Positions 1 to 9,484 are shown, numbered from the stretch's first letter. The stretch: 64,000 nt of DNA from an uncultured Pelagibacteraceae bacterium (GCA_902599605.1 CACKFV010000002.1:19236-83235); one strand, 5' to 3'. The notes: generated from the sequence alone by a model not told the origin. Numbers and translations: made by a program.

Positions 1-275
1 AGAAAAAAGTCAAAGCTTCCTTTGGCTGTATTTATTAAATCTTTTAATTCTGTCTTTGGTATCTTATAGAATTTTGAATTTATTAGCTTTCTTTCCTCAT
101 TTAAAAGCTTCATCATTTCAAAAAATAGTTTTTTACCCGATGGCATCTTCCCATAAAATGGAGGTGGATTAGACTTATCTATTTTTATAGGTGTCGCATA
201 CTTAAACGAAATAATGTAGTGCGCAGAATACCAAATAAACTTACTTGATTGATTTATTAAATAACTTAGTGACAT
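1..275 (-). CDS. Hypothetical protein, partial (runs off the left edge)
   Basis: An open frame starts with ATG at 275 and continues past base 1, giving 91 codons of an incomplete protein that begins MSLSYLINQSSKF. It contains an aromatic segment (IWYSAHYIISFKY) and a Pro-rich stretch (SNPPPFYGKMPSGKK), followed by a charged helical part. I do not recognise the family. The frame has no stops, and it lies on the same strand as the two genes to its right, with a 31-base gap to the CcdA-like gene. The C-terminus is outside the window, so neither length nor function can be judged. Confidence 0.6.
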   Translation of the reverse strand, partial: MSLSYLINQSSKFIWYSAHYIISFKYATPIKIDKSNPPPFYGKMPSGKKLFFEMMKLLNEERKLINSKFYKIPKTELKDLINTAKGSFDFF

Positions 276-306
276 ATTTTTATTATACCAAAAAAAGATG
301 ATTTTT

Positions 307-1014
307 TTAACCTAGATTTTGCAAAAAAGGCAATGATTTCAACAAATAAAAACCCACTGCCTGAAGTTGGTTTGTAAGTATTAAAATACCTGTTCCCAAT
401 AAAATAAATCCACCAGTTTTTGAAATAATATTGATATTTCTTTTTAGGTTTTTTGAAACAAGCATGAATTTTTGTATCAAGAAACCAGATAAAATAAATG
501 GGATCGCCAACCCTAAAGAATAAAATAATAACAGTAATACTGCTTTTAATAATGTTTGCTCTACAGCTGCAAGAGCTAGTATAGAACCTAGTATAGGTCC
601 AATACATGGAGTCCAACCAAAACCGAAAGCCATCCCAACTAAAACAGAACTAAAAATATTTGCACTTTTTTGTGTTTGAAATCTTTTTTCAAAGTTAAGA
701 AAATTTAAATTTATTATTCCAATTATTTGAAGAGAAAAAAAGATAATTACTAAGCCAGAAAGTATTCTTAACTCTATTGAGTTATTTAACAAAATTTTTC
801 CAATTAAAGAACTAGTTGCACCAAACGCAATAAAAATTAAAGAGAAGCCAACTGTAAAGAGAACTATTGGTATTATATTAACTTTTTTTTCCTCAAGTAG
901 TTCATTTAAAGATTTTCCCGATACATAAGATATATACCCAGGTATTAAGGGTAAAACACAAGGAGATAAAAAACTTAGAAGGCCTGCACCTAACGCCAAA
1001 ATTAATTCTGTCAT
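307..1014 (-). CDS. ccdA: CcdA / DsbD-type thiol:disulfide transporter
   Basis: This 235-residue polytopic membrane protein carries reducing equivalents from cytoplasmic thioredoxin to periplasmic partners used in cytochrome c maturation and thiol redox control. The diagnostic segment lies at the N-terminus, where LSFLSPCVLPLIPGY holds the first redox cysteine. The second sits in GFGWTPCIGPILGS near residue 135. About six hydrophobic helices are visible, and the length fits the minimal CcdA form without the DsbD periplasmic domains. It lies 5 bases downstream of the aldehyde dehydrogenase on the same strand, so the two may be co-transcribed, though no functional link is evident. Confidence 0.9.
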   Translation of the reverse strand: MTELILALGAGLLSFLSPCVLPLIPGYISYVSGKSLNELLEEKKVNIIPIVLFTVGFSLIFIAFGATSSLIGKILLNNSIELRILSGLVIIFFSLQIIGIINLNFLNFEKRFQTQKSANIFSSVLVGMAFGFGWTPCIGPILGSILALAAVEQTLLKAVLLLLFYSLGLAIPFILSGFLIQKFMLVSKNLKRNINIISKTGGFILLGTGILILTNQLQAVGFYLLKSLPFLQNLG

Positions 1015-1019
1015 CTAAA

Positions 1020-2462
1020 TTAACCTTTTAAACCAAGGTGAGTGTACTTAACATTAAGATAATCTTTTATTGCCATAGAACCACCTTCCCTTCCGTATCC
1101 TGCTTGTTTGATGCCTCCAAAGGGTGCTTCTGCTAAAGCTACTAAAGGTGTATTGACTGCTACTGTTCCGGTTTCCATCAACTCTGAAGCTCTATGTGCT
1201 TTTTCCATAGAGTTGGTACAAATATAACTTGATAAACCTAATTCATGGTTGTTAGCTCTTTCGATTACTTCATCAAAACTTTTAAAGGATAACATAGGAA
1301 CCAAAGGTCCAAATGGTTCCACTTTCATTATTGTGTAATCATCTTTAACATTATCAAAAACTGTAGGTTCATAGAAATAACCTTTGTTAAAACCTGAAGG
1401 CCTTTTCCCGCCTAATAAAACTTTTGCGCCCTCTTTTTTTGTTGTTTCAACTAATTCTTCAATTTCGTTTAATCTTTTTTTAGTTGTTAAAGGTCCAAGT
1501 TGAACTGAGAGATCCATGCCATCACCAATTTTTAATTTTTTAGTTTTTTCTACAAACAAGTTAACAAATTCATCTTTTTTATTTTCTTGGATGTAAAATC
1601 TATTGGGTGATATGCAAACTTGACCATTGTTTCTAAATTTTGCAGCGATTGCCATGTCAGTCGCTTTTTTAATATCTGCGTCATCAAAAACTATAAATGG
1701 AGAGTGACCACTTAATTCCATTGTAACTCTTTGAACTTTGTCTGCTGCCTGTTTTAAAATTAATTTTCCAACTCTTGAAGATCCAGTAATTGAAATCTTT
1801 TTTACTATATCAGAGGCAATTAATTGCTGGGCGATACTTGGGGGGTCCCCTGATAATAAATTTACAACACCCGGGGGAACTCCACATTCTCTACAAATCT
1901 CAACTTGTTCCATAACAACGCCAGGAGTTATTACATCTGGTTTTACAATTACTGAACAGCCGGCTGCTAATGCTGTAGAAATTTTTCTAGCAGATAAAAC
2001 TAAAGGAAAATTCCATGGAACTAATGCTGCTACTACTCCAACAGGTTGGTAATATACGTGCACACGTGTATCTTCAAATCTACTTTCTACTGTTTGACCA
2101 TAAATTCTTTTTGTCTCCTCTGCATTCCATTCATAAATATCTGCAGCACCGTTAACTTCACCTTTTGCTTCTGCAAATGGTTTTCCAACTTCAAGCGTCA
2201 TCCATTTAGCAAGTACGTCTTGCTTTTCTCTCATCTTGTCAGCAATTTTTCGTAAAATATAAGCACGTTGCCATGGCGGTGTTTTTTTCCAAACCTCTAA
2301 TCCTTTTTGTGCTGATAATAATGCTTTATTAACATCTTCGGGTGAAGCTTTAGAGGCTTGACCTATTATTTCTTCGTTAGCTGGATTAATAACTTCATAC
2401 GTTTCGCCTGTAGAGGATTTGTGCCACTTGCCATCAATGAATTGACCATATTTTTCGTACAT
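1020..2462 (-). CDS. NAD(P)-dependent aldehyde dehydrogenase (succinate-semialdehyde / betaine-aldehyde type)
   Basis: A full-length 480-residue ALDH-superfamily enzyme that oxidises an aldehyde to a carboxylate with NAD(P). The fold markers are present: VPWNFPL in the cofactor domain, ITGSSRVG at the Rossmann glycine region, the general base in VTMELSGHSP, and the nucleophilic cysteine in FRNNGQVCISPNRF. The sequence after the base (FIVFDDADI) resembles succinate-semialdehyde dehydrogenases, but substrate specificity cannot be fixed by eye. It is followed closely on the same strand by the ccdA-like gene. A second, distinct ALDH occurs at 19312-21030, beyond the accessory island. Confidence 0.9.
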   Translation of the reverse strand: MYEKYGQFIDGKWHKSSTGETYEVINPANEEIIGQASKASPEDVNKALLSAQKGLEVWKKTPPWQRAYILRKIADKMREKQDVLAKWMTLEVGKPFAEAKGEVNGAADIYEWNAEETKRIYGQTVESRFEDTRVHVYYQPVGVVAALVPWNFPLVLSARKISTALAAGCSVIVKPDVITPGVVMEQVEICRECGVPPGVVNLLSGDPPSIAQQLIASDIVKKISITGSSRVGKLILKQAADKVQRVTMELSGHSPFIVFDDADIKKATDMAIAAKFRNNGQVCISPNRFYIQENKKDEFVNLFVEKTKKLKIGDGMDLSVQLGPLTTKKRLNEIEELVETTKKEGAKVLLGGKRPSGFNKGYFYEPTVFDNVKDDYTIMKVEPFGPLVPMLSFKSFDEVIERANNHELGLSSYICTNSMEKAHRASELMETGTVAVNTPLVALAEAPFGGIKQAGYGREGGSMAIKDYLNVKYTHLGLKG

Positions 2463-2565
2463 ATTTTAATCTAGCATGACCTTTTAAAGTGTCTAGTGTG
2501 CAAATAAATCATATCAACAAAACCAATAAACTCGATACATTAGGATTTAAAAGAAGGAGTATAAT

Positions 2566-2883
2566 ATGAAAGCGTATATAATGGGAAACTACACAGAAAA
2601 AGCTTTTCAAGGATTTTTGAAAGATCCTGGAACTGACAGAAAAGCAGTTGTAGAACAATTAACAAAAGCTATGGGTGGAACAATGCATAGTATGGACATT
2701 GTTAGAGGATCTTATGATTTTGTTGTTGTTGTAGATCTTACATCATTTGATGACTTTGCTGCAATTAAACTTGTTGTAGAAGGATCAGGTGCTGTTAAAA
2801 ATTTAACAATACTTGAGGCGATTGATTTTTCAAAAGCCACAGCTAAAGCGGGCAAAATTGGTTACAAAGCCCCAGGACAATAA
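2566..2883 (+). CDS. GYD-domain protein
   Basis: This 105-residue protein has the GYD-family layout. It starts with a short strand MKAYIMGNYTEKAF, then GTMHSMDIVRGSYDFVVVVD with the alpha/beta ferredoxin-like pattern, and ends with the strand NLTILEAIDF. The family is widespread and lacks an established biochemical role. A strong Shine-Dalgarno (AAGGAG) lies a few bases before the ATG. It is monocistronic, divergent from the aldehyde dehydrogenase, and is the last core-like gene before the accessory island. A hairpin with a T-run follows it. Confidence 0.85.
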   Translation: MKAYIMGNYTEKAFQGFLKDPGTDRKAVVEQLTKAMGGTMHSMDIVRGSYDFVVVVDLTSFDDFAAIKLVVEGSGAVKNLTILEAIDFSKATAKAGKIGYKAPGQ

Positions 2884-2903
2884 TAATTTGTAATTATCTT
2901 AAT

Positions 2904-2946
2904 AATCCTCTGTGTGTGGACAGGGGATTAAAGATTATTTTTTTTT
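2904..2946 (+). terminator. Possible terminator after the GYD gene
   Basis: Nine-base arms (AATCCTCTG at 2904-2912 and CAGGGGATT at 2921-2929, with one G:U pair) enclose an 8-base loop. A T-rich run follows at 2936-2946, after a short A/G spacer. The element falls between the plus-strand GYD gene and the converging end of the large LRR gene. The gap between stem and T-run is longer than in a textbook terminator, hence the moderate confidence. Confidence 0.5.
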
Positions 2947-5900
2947 CTTTTTTCTTTCTGAGAGTATTGTTCCAATATACTCGTGCGCATAATCAGAGTA
3001 TTGATTACCAAAATTTAATTCTCTATCAAGTTTATCATATATTTTTTTATCTTTTTCGGAGAGATCATATTCACTAGTAATAGATTTATCTTTTTTCTTT
3101 TTTTCATTCAAAAATTTATCTCTTTTACCTGTTGTGTTCTTTTTGATAGTTTCTAGGTCTTCAGTTGAAAATTTTTCGTTATCGATATTTATTTTTTTTA
3201 GTTTTTTTGTTTTTGAGATACTTATAGGATTTAATATCTCGTAGCCCATATCATCACTGTTATGAAATTTAAAATGTTCTAAATTATTTAGTTTGGAAAT
3301 TTGTTTTAGATCTAATCTAAATGGCCTAGGTCCAACTTTATCATATCCCCATTTTTCTCCTGTTTTTCTAAAATAGGTTATATTTGTTTTTTGTCTACTT
3401 TCAAATTTTTCATTTCTTGAAATAGCTAAAGCTAATTTTTTAAGTTTTTTAAAATTTTTACAAATATAATTAATTGTATTATTACCTTCAGTAATGTTTT
3501 CATCTAGATATGAAATATCTAGATCTAAATCTTCTAAACTTTTTTCAACAAATGAAAGTAATTTTGGACCTTTAACTGATGAATGATATTGGGGTAATCT
3601 TAAGTTTATTTTTAATTTTTTAAGTTTTTGCAGAGCTTTTAAAAATTCAAAACTTTCATCTGTTATATTCTCATCTACATTTCCATCATCACTATACATG
3701 TCAGCTGTTATAAGTTTTAAAGAAATATCAATTTCCTCTAAATTTTTTAAAGTTTTTAAAGGTGGTAAATAAATTGGATTTATACCGCCTAAATTTAAAT
3801 AATTCAGTTTCGATAATTTATATATATCTGTAAAATCAAATTCGGTTGTCATCCATCTACCATTATTATTGCTCGTATTATATAAACTTAATAATTGTAA
3901 ATTTTTGAGATTAGGTAGGTTTGAAAAATTTGTAAAACTTTTAGATTTTTCTACATAACTATCTCTGATAACTAAACTTTCTAAATTTGGCAAAAAAGGA
4001 ATTTCTCTTTTTTTACCCAGACAATCCAACAAAATAATTTGTTTTAAATTTGAAGTTGAAATGTTTTTTAAAATAGACTTAATGTTTACTTCCCTTCCTC
4101 CAAATATATTTAAAGTTTCTAATTGGTCAAATTTTACTGATTTCGGAAATTGAAATTTTTCTTCAAGTTTCCAAAATTTATTATAAATTAAATTATCATA
4201 ATCATCAAAATTGTAGGTTGGTTTACAAAAATAGTAATAATGTCTAATATTTTTGAATATTATCTTTTTTGAATTGTCTAAAAATTTTTTTTTAACAAAT
4301 ATAATGGGTTCATAATAATCAGCATTATTATAGAAATGGTTATATCTAGAACTGAAATCAAAAAAAGTCCCATCTTCATACATTTCATTGAGAAATTCAC
4401 ATTCCTTAGGATAATTTTTATCTGGTGTATAACTTACTGTAATTCCAGTTTTTCCGAGGTTAATTGTAAAAGGATCTGGGTTCTCAAAAACATATTTATC
4501 AATTAATTCAATATCTCTAACAACTTTTGATTCATTCCATCCAAAGTTATCATCTATAACAACTATGGAATTAACTTTTTCAAGGAAATAGTTTTCAACA
4601 ATTTTATCTACCTCTTTTCTATCAAGATTTTCAATAAAAAATCTTTTTTTCATATCATTGCTATCGTCTAAAACTCTAAACATCTCAAAAATTTGAATAT
4701 ACCTTTCAAGGTCAATTGTTTTATTTAAGTCAAGCTTTTCGGATGGATCATTTTTTAACTTTGTATGTCTAAAAAATATTTTAAGATTTTTGTTTTTTTT
4801 TAAAATATCTAAAACAAACCTATTTAGTTGTTGGCTTTCCTCATGTCCAAATCTACCCTCCATATCTCCATGGCCGTCTAACGAAACACCATCTTCCTCC
4901 AATATCAGTTTTTTTAGATGGTTGTTTTTTTCAATAAATTTTACAACAAGATCAAATGTATCAAAGTATATGGCTTCACTTCTAAAGAATTGATAAGCAG
5001 GTTTGATAATTAAATCTTCAATTGGTTTACTAAAAGCGTCATCAATTAAGGTTCTATTTTCTTTATCATCAATGATAGAAAAATAATTAAGTGTAAGAGT
5101 TTTATCTTTGTTAGAAATTAATTTATTTTCATGAAGTTCTTCAATTTTATTTGATAAGATAATTTTATTTATTTTTTCTTTTGATGTAGATAGCGGTTTT
5201 TTTAATATTTTATTTAAAGATGTTTGATTTAATCCGTTTATTTTTGCTTTACTATTTGACGTGAGTTTTATTGCAGTATCCAAAAACCTTGTGTTAGCTA
5301 ATTCATTTAAATTTTTAAATTTGTAACCATGAATGAAAATTTCTTTTACTTTTGAATTTTTACATACTTTGTTAATTTTAGGAATATCATCTTTAAAAAA
5401 GTTATCCTCAAAGTTAAATAACTGCCCCTCTCTTTGGTCCTCTGTAAAATAGTTATAAAGATTAATTTTTTCTAATGATTTAAATTTTTCAAAATTGGGA
5501 AATTGATAGATATTTGGTAGATGGTTTGTTAAAAACCATAATCCTTCACCTCCATAACCCTGATAGTCTTTATAATTCTCGTGCTCAGATTTCATCCAAT
5601 CTTTTCTAAAAATAATTTCATAAGATTTTAATTTTTTAGGATATAGATTTTTTGGAAATTTAGATAAACCTGGGACAGCTATATTGCTTGAGTCGTCTAT
5701 AACGAAACTTTCAAGATTTGGAAGAGAATAAAGATTTTTAAAAAAATTGACTCTAGATTTAAAAGACAGATCACATGAGATTAATTTCAATTTTTTAAGT
5801 TTTTTTAGTTTTGATAAATCATTCCAGTTTTCATAGTTTTGTAAACCATGCAGTTCTAAATCTTCGACAAAACAAATCTTTTTAAAAATGTTGAGGTTAT

Positions 5901-7230
5901 CTGTTTTCCTTAAATCAATTTTGTCTAATGAAATTGCTTTTGATTTTTTATTTATTTGATCTTCAAGAGAGAAGTTTTTTTTAAAGGAATTATCGAAAAA
6001 GATTTTTCCCTTTTTATTTCTATTTAAATAACAACCCTCTATGCCTTCAACAACTATATATGTATCAGCATATTCATAATCATCATAATAATCTTTACGA
6101 ATATATGAATGAACATAACAGGGATATTTACCATTCTTCACTGGAATAGTGGCTGAGCCAGACAATAAAGGTTCAGATTTTAATTTATAGCCCTCATAAA
6201 ATGTGTCTTGAATTTCATGTAAACCAGGTTTTTCTAAAGTAAGAAAGTTATTAGATTGATTAAAATTTGGAGATGTTAAATCTCTAATTATTGAATTGAT
6301 AAAATTTTCAAATTGTCTTTTTCTGATTTCATGAACCTCATTAAAATTTTTTTTAAATAATATTTTATTTTGTTTTTTAAGTATTTCTAGAGCTTTTGGA
6401 AGTCTATCTTTTAAGTACTTTACTGATATTTTTTCTGCATCTTTAATTTTAAGGTCTTTTATATCATCTCGATAACTGTCTTCCTCTATTAAGTATTTTT
6501 CAAAAATGTACTTTGTGGGATAACAATCCTCATCAAGCAATCTGCTTAAAAATTCTGTATACTCTGTTTTCTTAAACTCATTAATATTAACGATCTTTTT
6601 GTTATGAATTTTTGAAGATTTGAAAGAAGATGGGGACGGAGTATTTTGTGGTCCATAATGAAATAAATATAATCCGATTGGATAATTATTTTTATAAACT
6701 CCATTCTCCTTAAAATATTTTGTATCTACAGATTTTAATACATGCTCATCATGCTCATAACGAAAATTTCCACCATAATCAGCAATTGAAATTGCTCCTG
6801 AATTTATTTCCATGTCAAAAATTTTTTTTCTAATAGTTTTTTTATCTTTAGAATAAAAAAATTGATCGTTTAAATCTCTCTTCATAAAGCTCCAAGAAAC
6901 TAGATTTCTTCTCTTCTCTTTGTCAAAAATAGAGAATCCCCCAAAATGTCCTCCATTGACACTGGCAAATATTTTTTTGACTTTGTTGAATTTGTCAACT
7001 CCCACCCAAACAGGATAACATCCGTCAGCGCCGTTGGATACAGATATAGAGTTGAATTTTTTTGAATCAATTTTTTTAAGATCATCAAATATTGACCCCT
7101 CGTAAGTATCTATTGAATTTGATAAATTTTCACAAAGATCAGTTACCACAACACATGCGGCATCTACTAAAGTATCAGTCACATGATAAACGTCTGTAAT
7201 TGGATAAGGATCTTTATTTTTTTTGTTCAC
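2935..7230 (-). CDS. Giant leucine-rich-repeat protein (1431 aa), function unknown
   Basis: This is the largest gene of the window and the last of the eight-gene island operon. It begins with GTG at 7230, overlapping the preceding gene by 17 bases. Two similar modules occur near residues 50-170 (GCYPVWVGVDKFNKV, then SGAISIADYG) and 350-400 (KYPCYVHSYI, then VVEGIEGCYLN); their pattern recalls DUF4241-like domains, which is a weak inference. Irregular LRR units of the form L..L..L.L occur around residues 460-560 and again around 1030-1350 (for example LPNLESLVIRD, LNYLNLGG, LEEIDISL). The C-terminus is lysine-rich. There is no signal peptide, no membrane helix and no NTPase motif, so this is not a STAND/NLR ATPase. 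LRRs usually bind proteins, so a recognition or scaffold role is plausible but unproven. Confidence 0.75.
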   Translation of the reverse strand: MNKKNKDPYPITDVYHVTDTLVDAACVVVTDLCENLSNSIDTYEGSIFDDLKKIDSKKFNSISVSNGADGCYPVWVGVDKFNKVKKIFASVNGGHFGGFSIFDKEKRRNLVSWSFMKRDLNDQFFYSKDKKTIRKKIFDMEINSGAISIADYGGNFRYEHDEHVLKSVDTKYFKENGVYKNNYPIGLYLFHYGPQNTPSPSSFKSSKIHNKKIVNINEFKKTEYTEFLSRLLDEDCYPTKYIFEKYLIEEDSYRDDIKDLKIKDAEKISVKYLKDRLPKALEILKKQNKILFKKNFNEVHEIRKRQFENFINSIIRDLTSPNFNQSNNFLTLEKPGLHEIQDTFYEGYKLKSEPLLSGSATIPVKNGKYPCYVHSYIRKDYYDDYEYADTYIVVEGIEGCYLNRNKKGKIFFDNSFKKNFSLEDQINKKSKAISLDKIDLRKTDNLNIFKKICFVEDLELHGLQNYENWNDLSKLKKLKKLKLISCDLSFKSRVNFFKNLYSLPNLESFVIDDSSNIAVPGLSKFPKNLYPKKLKSYEIIFRKDWMKSEHENYKDYQGYGGEGLWFLTNHLPNIYQFPNFEKFKSLEKINLYNYFTEDQREGQLFNFEDNFFKDDIPKINKVCKNSKVKEIFIHGYKFKNLNELANTRFLDTAIKLTSNSKAKINGLNQTSLNKILKKPLSTSKEKINKIILSNKIEELHENKLISNKDKTLTLNYFSIIDDKENRTLIDDAFSKPIEDLIIKPAYQFFRSEAIYFDTFDLVVKFIEKNNHLKKLILEEDGVSLDGHGDMEGRFGHEESQQLNRFVLDILKKNKNLKIFFRHTKLKNDPSEKLDLNKTIDLERYIQIFEMFRVLDDSNDMKKRFFIENLDRKEVDKIVENYFLEKVNSIVVIDDNFGWNESKVVRDIELIDKYVFENPDPFTINLGKTGITVSYTPDKNYPKECEFLNEMYEDGTFFDFSSRYNHFYNNADYYEPIIFVKKKFLDNSKKIIFKNIRHYYYFCKPTYNFDDYDNLIYNKFWKLEEKFQFPKSVKFDQLETLNIFGGREVNIKSILKNISTSNLKQIILLDCLGKKREIPFLPNLESLVIRDSYVEKSKSFTNFSNLPNLKNLQLLSLYNTSNNNGRWMTTEFDFTDIYKLSKLNYLNLGGINPIYLPPLKTLKNLEEIDISLKLITADMYSDDGNVDENITDESFEFLKALQKLKKLKINLRLPQYHSSVKGPKLLSFVEKSLEDLDLDISYLDENITEGNNTINYICKNFKKLKKLALAISRNEKFESRQKTNITYFRKTGEKWGYDKVGPRPFRLDLKQISKLNNLEHFKFHNSDDMGYEILNPISISKTKKLKKINIDNEKFSTEDLETIKKNTTGKRDKFLNEKKKKDKSITSEYDLSEKDKKIYDKLDRELNFGNQYSDYAHEYIGTILSERKKKKK

Positions 7231-7798
7231 TTATAGTTTTCTTTATTATCTTAATACTTTCCTCGTTTGGTGGAAAAGATTTATTTAAATTCCCAAGTTT
7301 TTTGCTTGTTTTAAATCTTAAAGTTTTGCTACCTCGCTGAGTATTTTCAATATATAAATAAATTCCTGGTTTTCTAATTTCATTTAATTTCTTTTGAAAA
7401 TAATTTGTTATCTTAACGTCATAATCAGCAGTTTTTGATACCTGATTATCAAGTGTCTGACCTTTGAGATTTTTTGTGTTAAAATTAATGTCATTCAGAC
7501 GGTTATAAATAATCGTTGTTCCAATTTGATTTTTTTTTGAAAGATTTCTGTTGATGAATTTTACAGCGCCCTCGACGCTAATTAAACTATTTTTTGGTTG
7601 TGCCTCAAAATACTTTTTAATTTCCTTATTTTTAGTCTTTAATGATATTCCAAAATTAAACTCTTTCTCATATTCTTTTAGAACTCTGTTTGAATAACCA
7701 TTCACCACTTCACCTGCTGATCTAATAAGTGCACTTTTACTTTCCCAATCAATGTTATTGTTTTTTATTTGATCTTTAATAAAATTTTTCAAACCCAT
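7214..7798 (-). CDS. Hypothetical protein (194 aa) of the LRR/DUF2130 operon
   Basis: A basic, soluble protein I do not recognise. It begins MGLKNFIKDQIKNN and has no membrane segment or signal peptide. The middle (about residues 70-130) alternates helix and strand. The C-terminal part has a short strand-rich segment (GIYLYIENTQRGSKTLRF) that might be a small beta domain. It starts 5 bases after the preceding gene, and its stop overlaps the start of the LRR gene by 17 bases, which implies translational coupling to it. Confidence 0.65.
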   Translation of the reverse strand: MGLKNFIKDQIKNNNIDWESKSALIRSAGEVVNGYSNRVLKEYEKEFNFGISLKTKNKEIKKYFEAQPKNSLISVEGAVKFINRNLSKKNQIGTTIIYNRLNDINFNTKNLKGQTLDNQVSKTADYDVKITNYFQKKLNEIRKPGIYLYIENTQRGSKTLRFKTSKKLGNLNKSFPPNEESIKIIKKTISEQKK

Positions 7799-7803
7799 CT
7801 TAG

Positions 7804-8256
7804 TTAATTTCTCAAGCTTTCCCTATATTTTTTATCTCTAATTCTTTTTGTCTTTTTTTGTTCCTCGGTAAGATATTTATAAATTTTTTTATCATGAGCC
7901 TTTTTTTCACTTTCTGTCATAAGATCCCTTATGCGTTTCGTTGATGATCTGTTTCTAAGTGTATACAAATCAATTTTACCACTTTTAAATTCAGTAATAC
8001 TTCTTAATGTTGAATGTTTCAGAATTTTTGTCATATTTGATCTTTTACCAGTTGTATGAAACTTAAGGGTGGATCTTTCAGTTTCTTTCCTTGTAAGAAG
8101 AGCATTCTTTTTATTTGGATTTAACTTTCCTTCACCTCTAAAATCTTTTTTTGTCCAAGTTGGATGTTTATCAATAATTTCTTGAATTTCCTCATTACTT
8201 CTCAATACCCATTGATTATGACCTTCTGGATTTCTATTAAAGTTTTTATTTTTCAC
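7804..8256 (-). CDS. Hypothetical basic protein (150 aa) of the LRR/DUF2130 operon
   Basis: A strongly basic protein starting with GTG at 8256, overlapping the end of a 51-codon gene by 11 bases. It opens with NRNPEGHNQWVLRSNEEI and ends in a Lys/Arg-rich helical tail (EEQKKTKRIRDKKYRESL). The charge suggests nucleic-acid contact, but no zinc ligands, HNH histidines or helix-turn-helix could be seen. I do not recognise the family. Its position inside an uninterrupted operon supports it as a real gene. Confidence 0.6.
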   Translation of the reverse strand: MKNKNFNRNPEGHNQWVLRSNEEIQEIIDKHPTWTKKDFRGEGKLNPNKKNALLTRKETERSTLKFHTTGKRSNMTKILKHSTLRSITEFKSGKIDLYTLRNRSSTKRIRDLMTESEKKAHDKKIYKYLTEEQKKTKRIRDKKYRESLRN

Positions 8257-8401
8257 TGTCCTTAGTATCTTTAATTTTGCTGTTTTCTTCTTTAGTTTTT
8301 TTCATTTCTTTGTATAGCTTTATAAAATCTTGACGTGATCCTTTCTTTTTTCCTAATGCTCTAAATTTATTTGTCCATTTATTTCTATCTTTTGTTTCCA
8401 T
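8246..8401 (-). CDS. Small basic ORF (51 aa) between DUF2130 and the 150-aa gene
   Basis: An ATG at 8401 directly abuts the DUF2130 stop (TAAATG), and the frame runs 51 codons to a TAA at 8246. The product begins METKDRNKWTNKFRALGKKK and is almost entirely charged helix. Without it there would be a 145-base hole in an operon whose other junctions are within a few bases of each other, and its end overlaps the next start by 11 bases. That exact fit is the main argument that it is translated. No family is recognised. Confidence 0.5.
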   Translation of the reverse strand: METKDRNKWTNKFRALGKKKGSRQDFIKLYKEMKKTKEENSKIKDTKDSEK

Positions 8402-9484
8402 TTAATTTTTTCTCCACTTATCTAAAAATGCAGTAATTCCAATTTTTTCTATTTCCTTAAAAAACTCCTCTAAACTATCTTCCATTTGCTCATCTAAATC
8501 AATTGCATCATTTAAGTTTTGAAGAGTTAATTTCATTTTTTTTCTTTTTTTCTCAGAAATATTAATTTTTTGCATAATAAGATTTTTAACTATTGGAGAG
8601 TCCAAAAATTCTATCGCGGAAATTGCATTTTCTTTTTTGTCACCTCTTTGTTTGTCGATCAAAACATGAGCCCATCTTTGTGTGGTGGCAAGATTTTTTA
8701 AAGTTGGAAAATCATATTTGCAAATAAAAATATTTCCTTCGTGATGCCATGACGCATCTTTAGGGAAATCTTTAGGTGTAGCTCTAGTAAATATGATACC
8801 AATATCTGATTTTGAGTCCTTCATGTCAGATTGTAATTTTTTTTTCCAGTCGTTACTCCAATTCTTCGTATTTTTTCTCTCATACAAAATTTTACAAACT
8901 GTTCGATCATTTTCTATTACCTCATGAAGCCAGTCTCCTCCAGGTACACCCTTTGCATATTCTTTTATTTTATCCTTTTTATCTTTAAAAGTTTTTTTTA
9001 AATAATCCCCTAATGAAATTTCTGCACCAGATCCTTGATCTACAGTGGTTCCTTGGTTCACAGTTTGATTTAAAGTCTGTATTTGTTTATTTAATCTATT
9101 CTTTTCTAAATTCCATTTATTTTTTTCTTCACTATATTTATTAGATAGATCCTCTCGAACTTTGTTAATATCATTTTCCCTCAGACTTTCATAATGTGCT
9201 TTATTTGAGGCTCTGTCCGCCTCAAGAGCCTTTTGAATTTCAGCTTTTCTATTTGCATCATTTTTTTTACTTTTTTCTTCTAATTCTTGGATTTTTTTGA
9301 GATTGGCTTTATTCTTTTCAGCTTCCTCTTCTCTAAATTCTTTTTTAAATTTATCAAGATCTCTCTTGTTTTTTTCCTTTTCTTCATCTCCAATTTTTTT
9401 TTTATGTTTTTCAAGATTCTGCTTTATAGCATCCTCCATGGGAAACTCTGCTTTACATATTGGACATGTAATTTTTTCACTCAT
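8402..9484 (-). CDS. DUF2130-family protein, predicted PD-(D/E)XK-like nuclease
   Basis: This 360-residue protein has the DUF2130 layout. A CxxC knuckle near the start (ITCPICKAEFPMEDA) is followed by a long coiled coil at about residues 20-140, rich in Lys/Glu. Then comes the conserved core GGDWLHEV, a central strand ILYERKNTKNWSNDWK and DIGIIFTRA. The ERK triad on a strand, preceded by acidic residues, resembles a PD-(D/E)XK active site; nuclease activity is therefore inferred, not shown. Its stop is followed at once by the 51-codon ORF, and its ATG abuts the stop of the gene before it. It is the only gene of the operon with a recognisable enzyme-like domain and so is the likely effector. 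Confidence 0.8.
   Translation of the reverse strand: MSEKITCPICKAEFPMEDAIKQNLEKHKKKIGDEEKEKNKRDLDKFKKEFREEEAEKNKANLKKIQELEEKSKKNDANRKAEIQKALEADRASNKAHYESLRENDINKVREDLSNKYSEEKNKWNLEKNRLNKQIQTLNQTVNQGTTVDQGSGAEISLGDYLKKTFKDKKDKIKEYAKGVPGGDWLHEVIENDRTVCKILYERKNTKNWSNDWKKKLQSDMKDSKSDIGIIFTRATPKDFPKDASWHHEGNIFICKYDFPTLKNLATTQRWAHVLIDKQRGDKKENAISAIEFLDSPIVKNLIMQKINISEKKRKKMKLTLQNLNDAIDLDEQMEDSLEEFFKEIEKIGITAFLDKWRKN

Noticed and set aside
266-616. 116-codon minus-strand frame inside the ccdA region
   Set aside because: It overlaps the clear CcdA-like gene in another frame and has no protein-like pattern; it is a shadow.
1738-2255. Plus-strand frames opposite the aldehyde dehydrogenase
   Set aside because: They are antisense to a full-length enzyme with all its motifs, and their composition mirrors the codon use of the real gene.
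2935-7230. STAND/NLR-type defence ATPase
   Set aside because: Although LRRs are present, no Walker A or B motif could be found in the 1431 residues.
7804-8256. HNH or homing-endonuclease reading of the 150-aa protein (PEGHNQW)
   Set aside because: The His-Asn resemblance is not followed by the second histidine or zinc cysteines of an HNH site, so no nuclease call was made.
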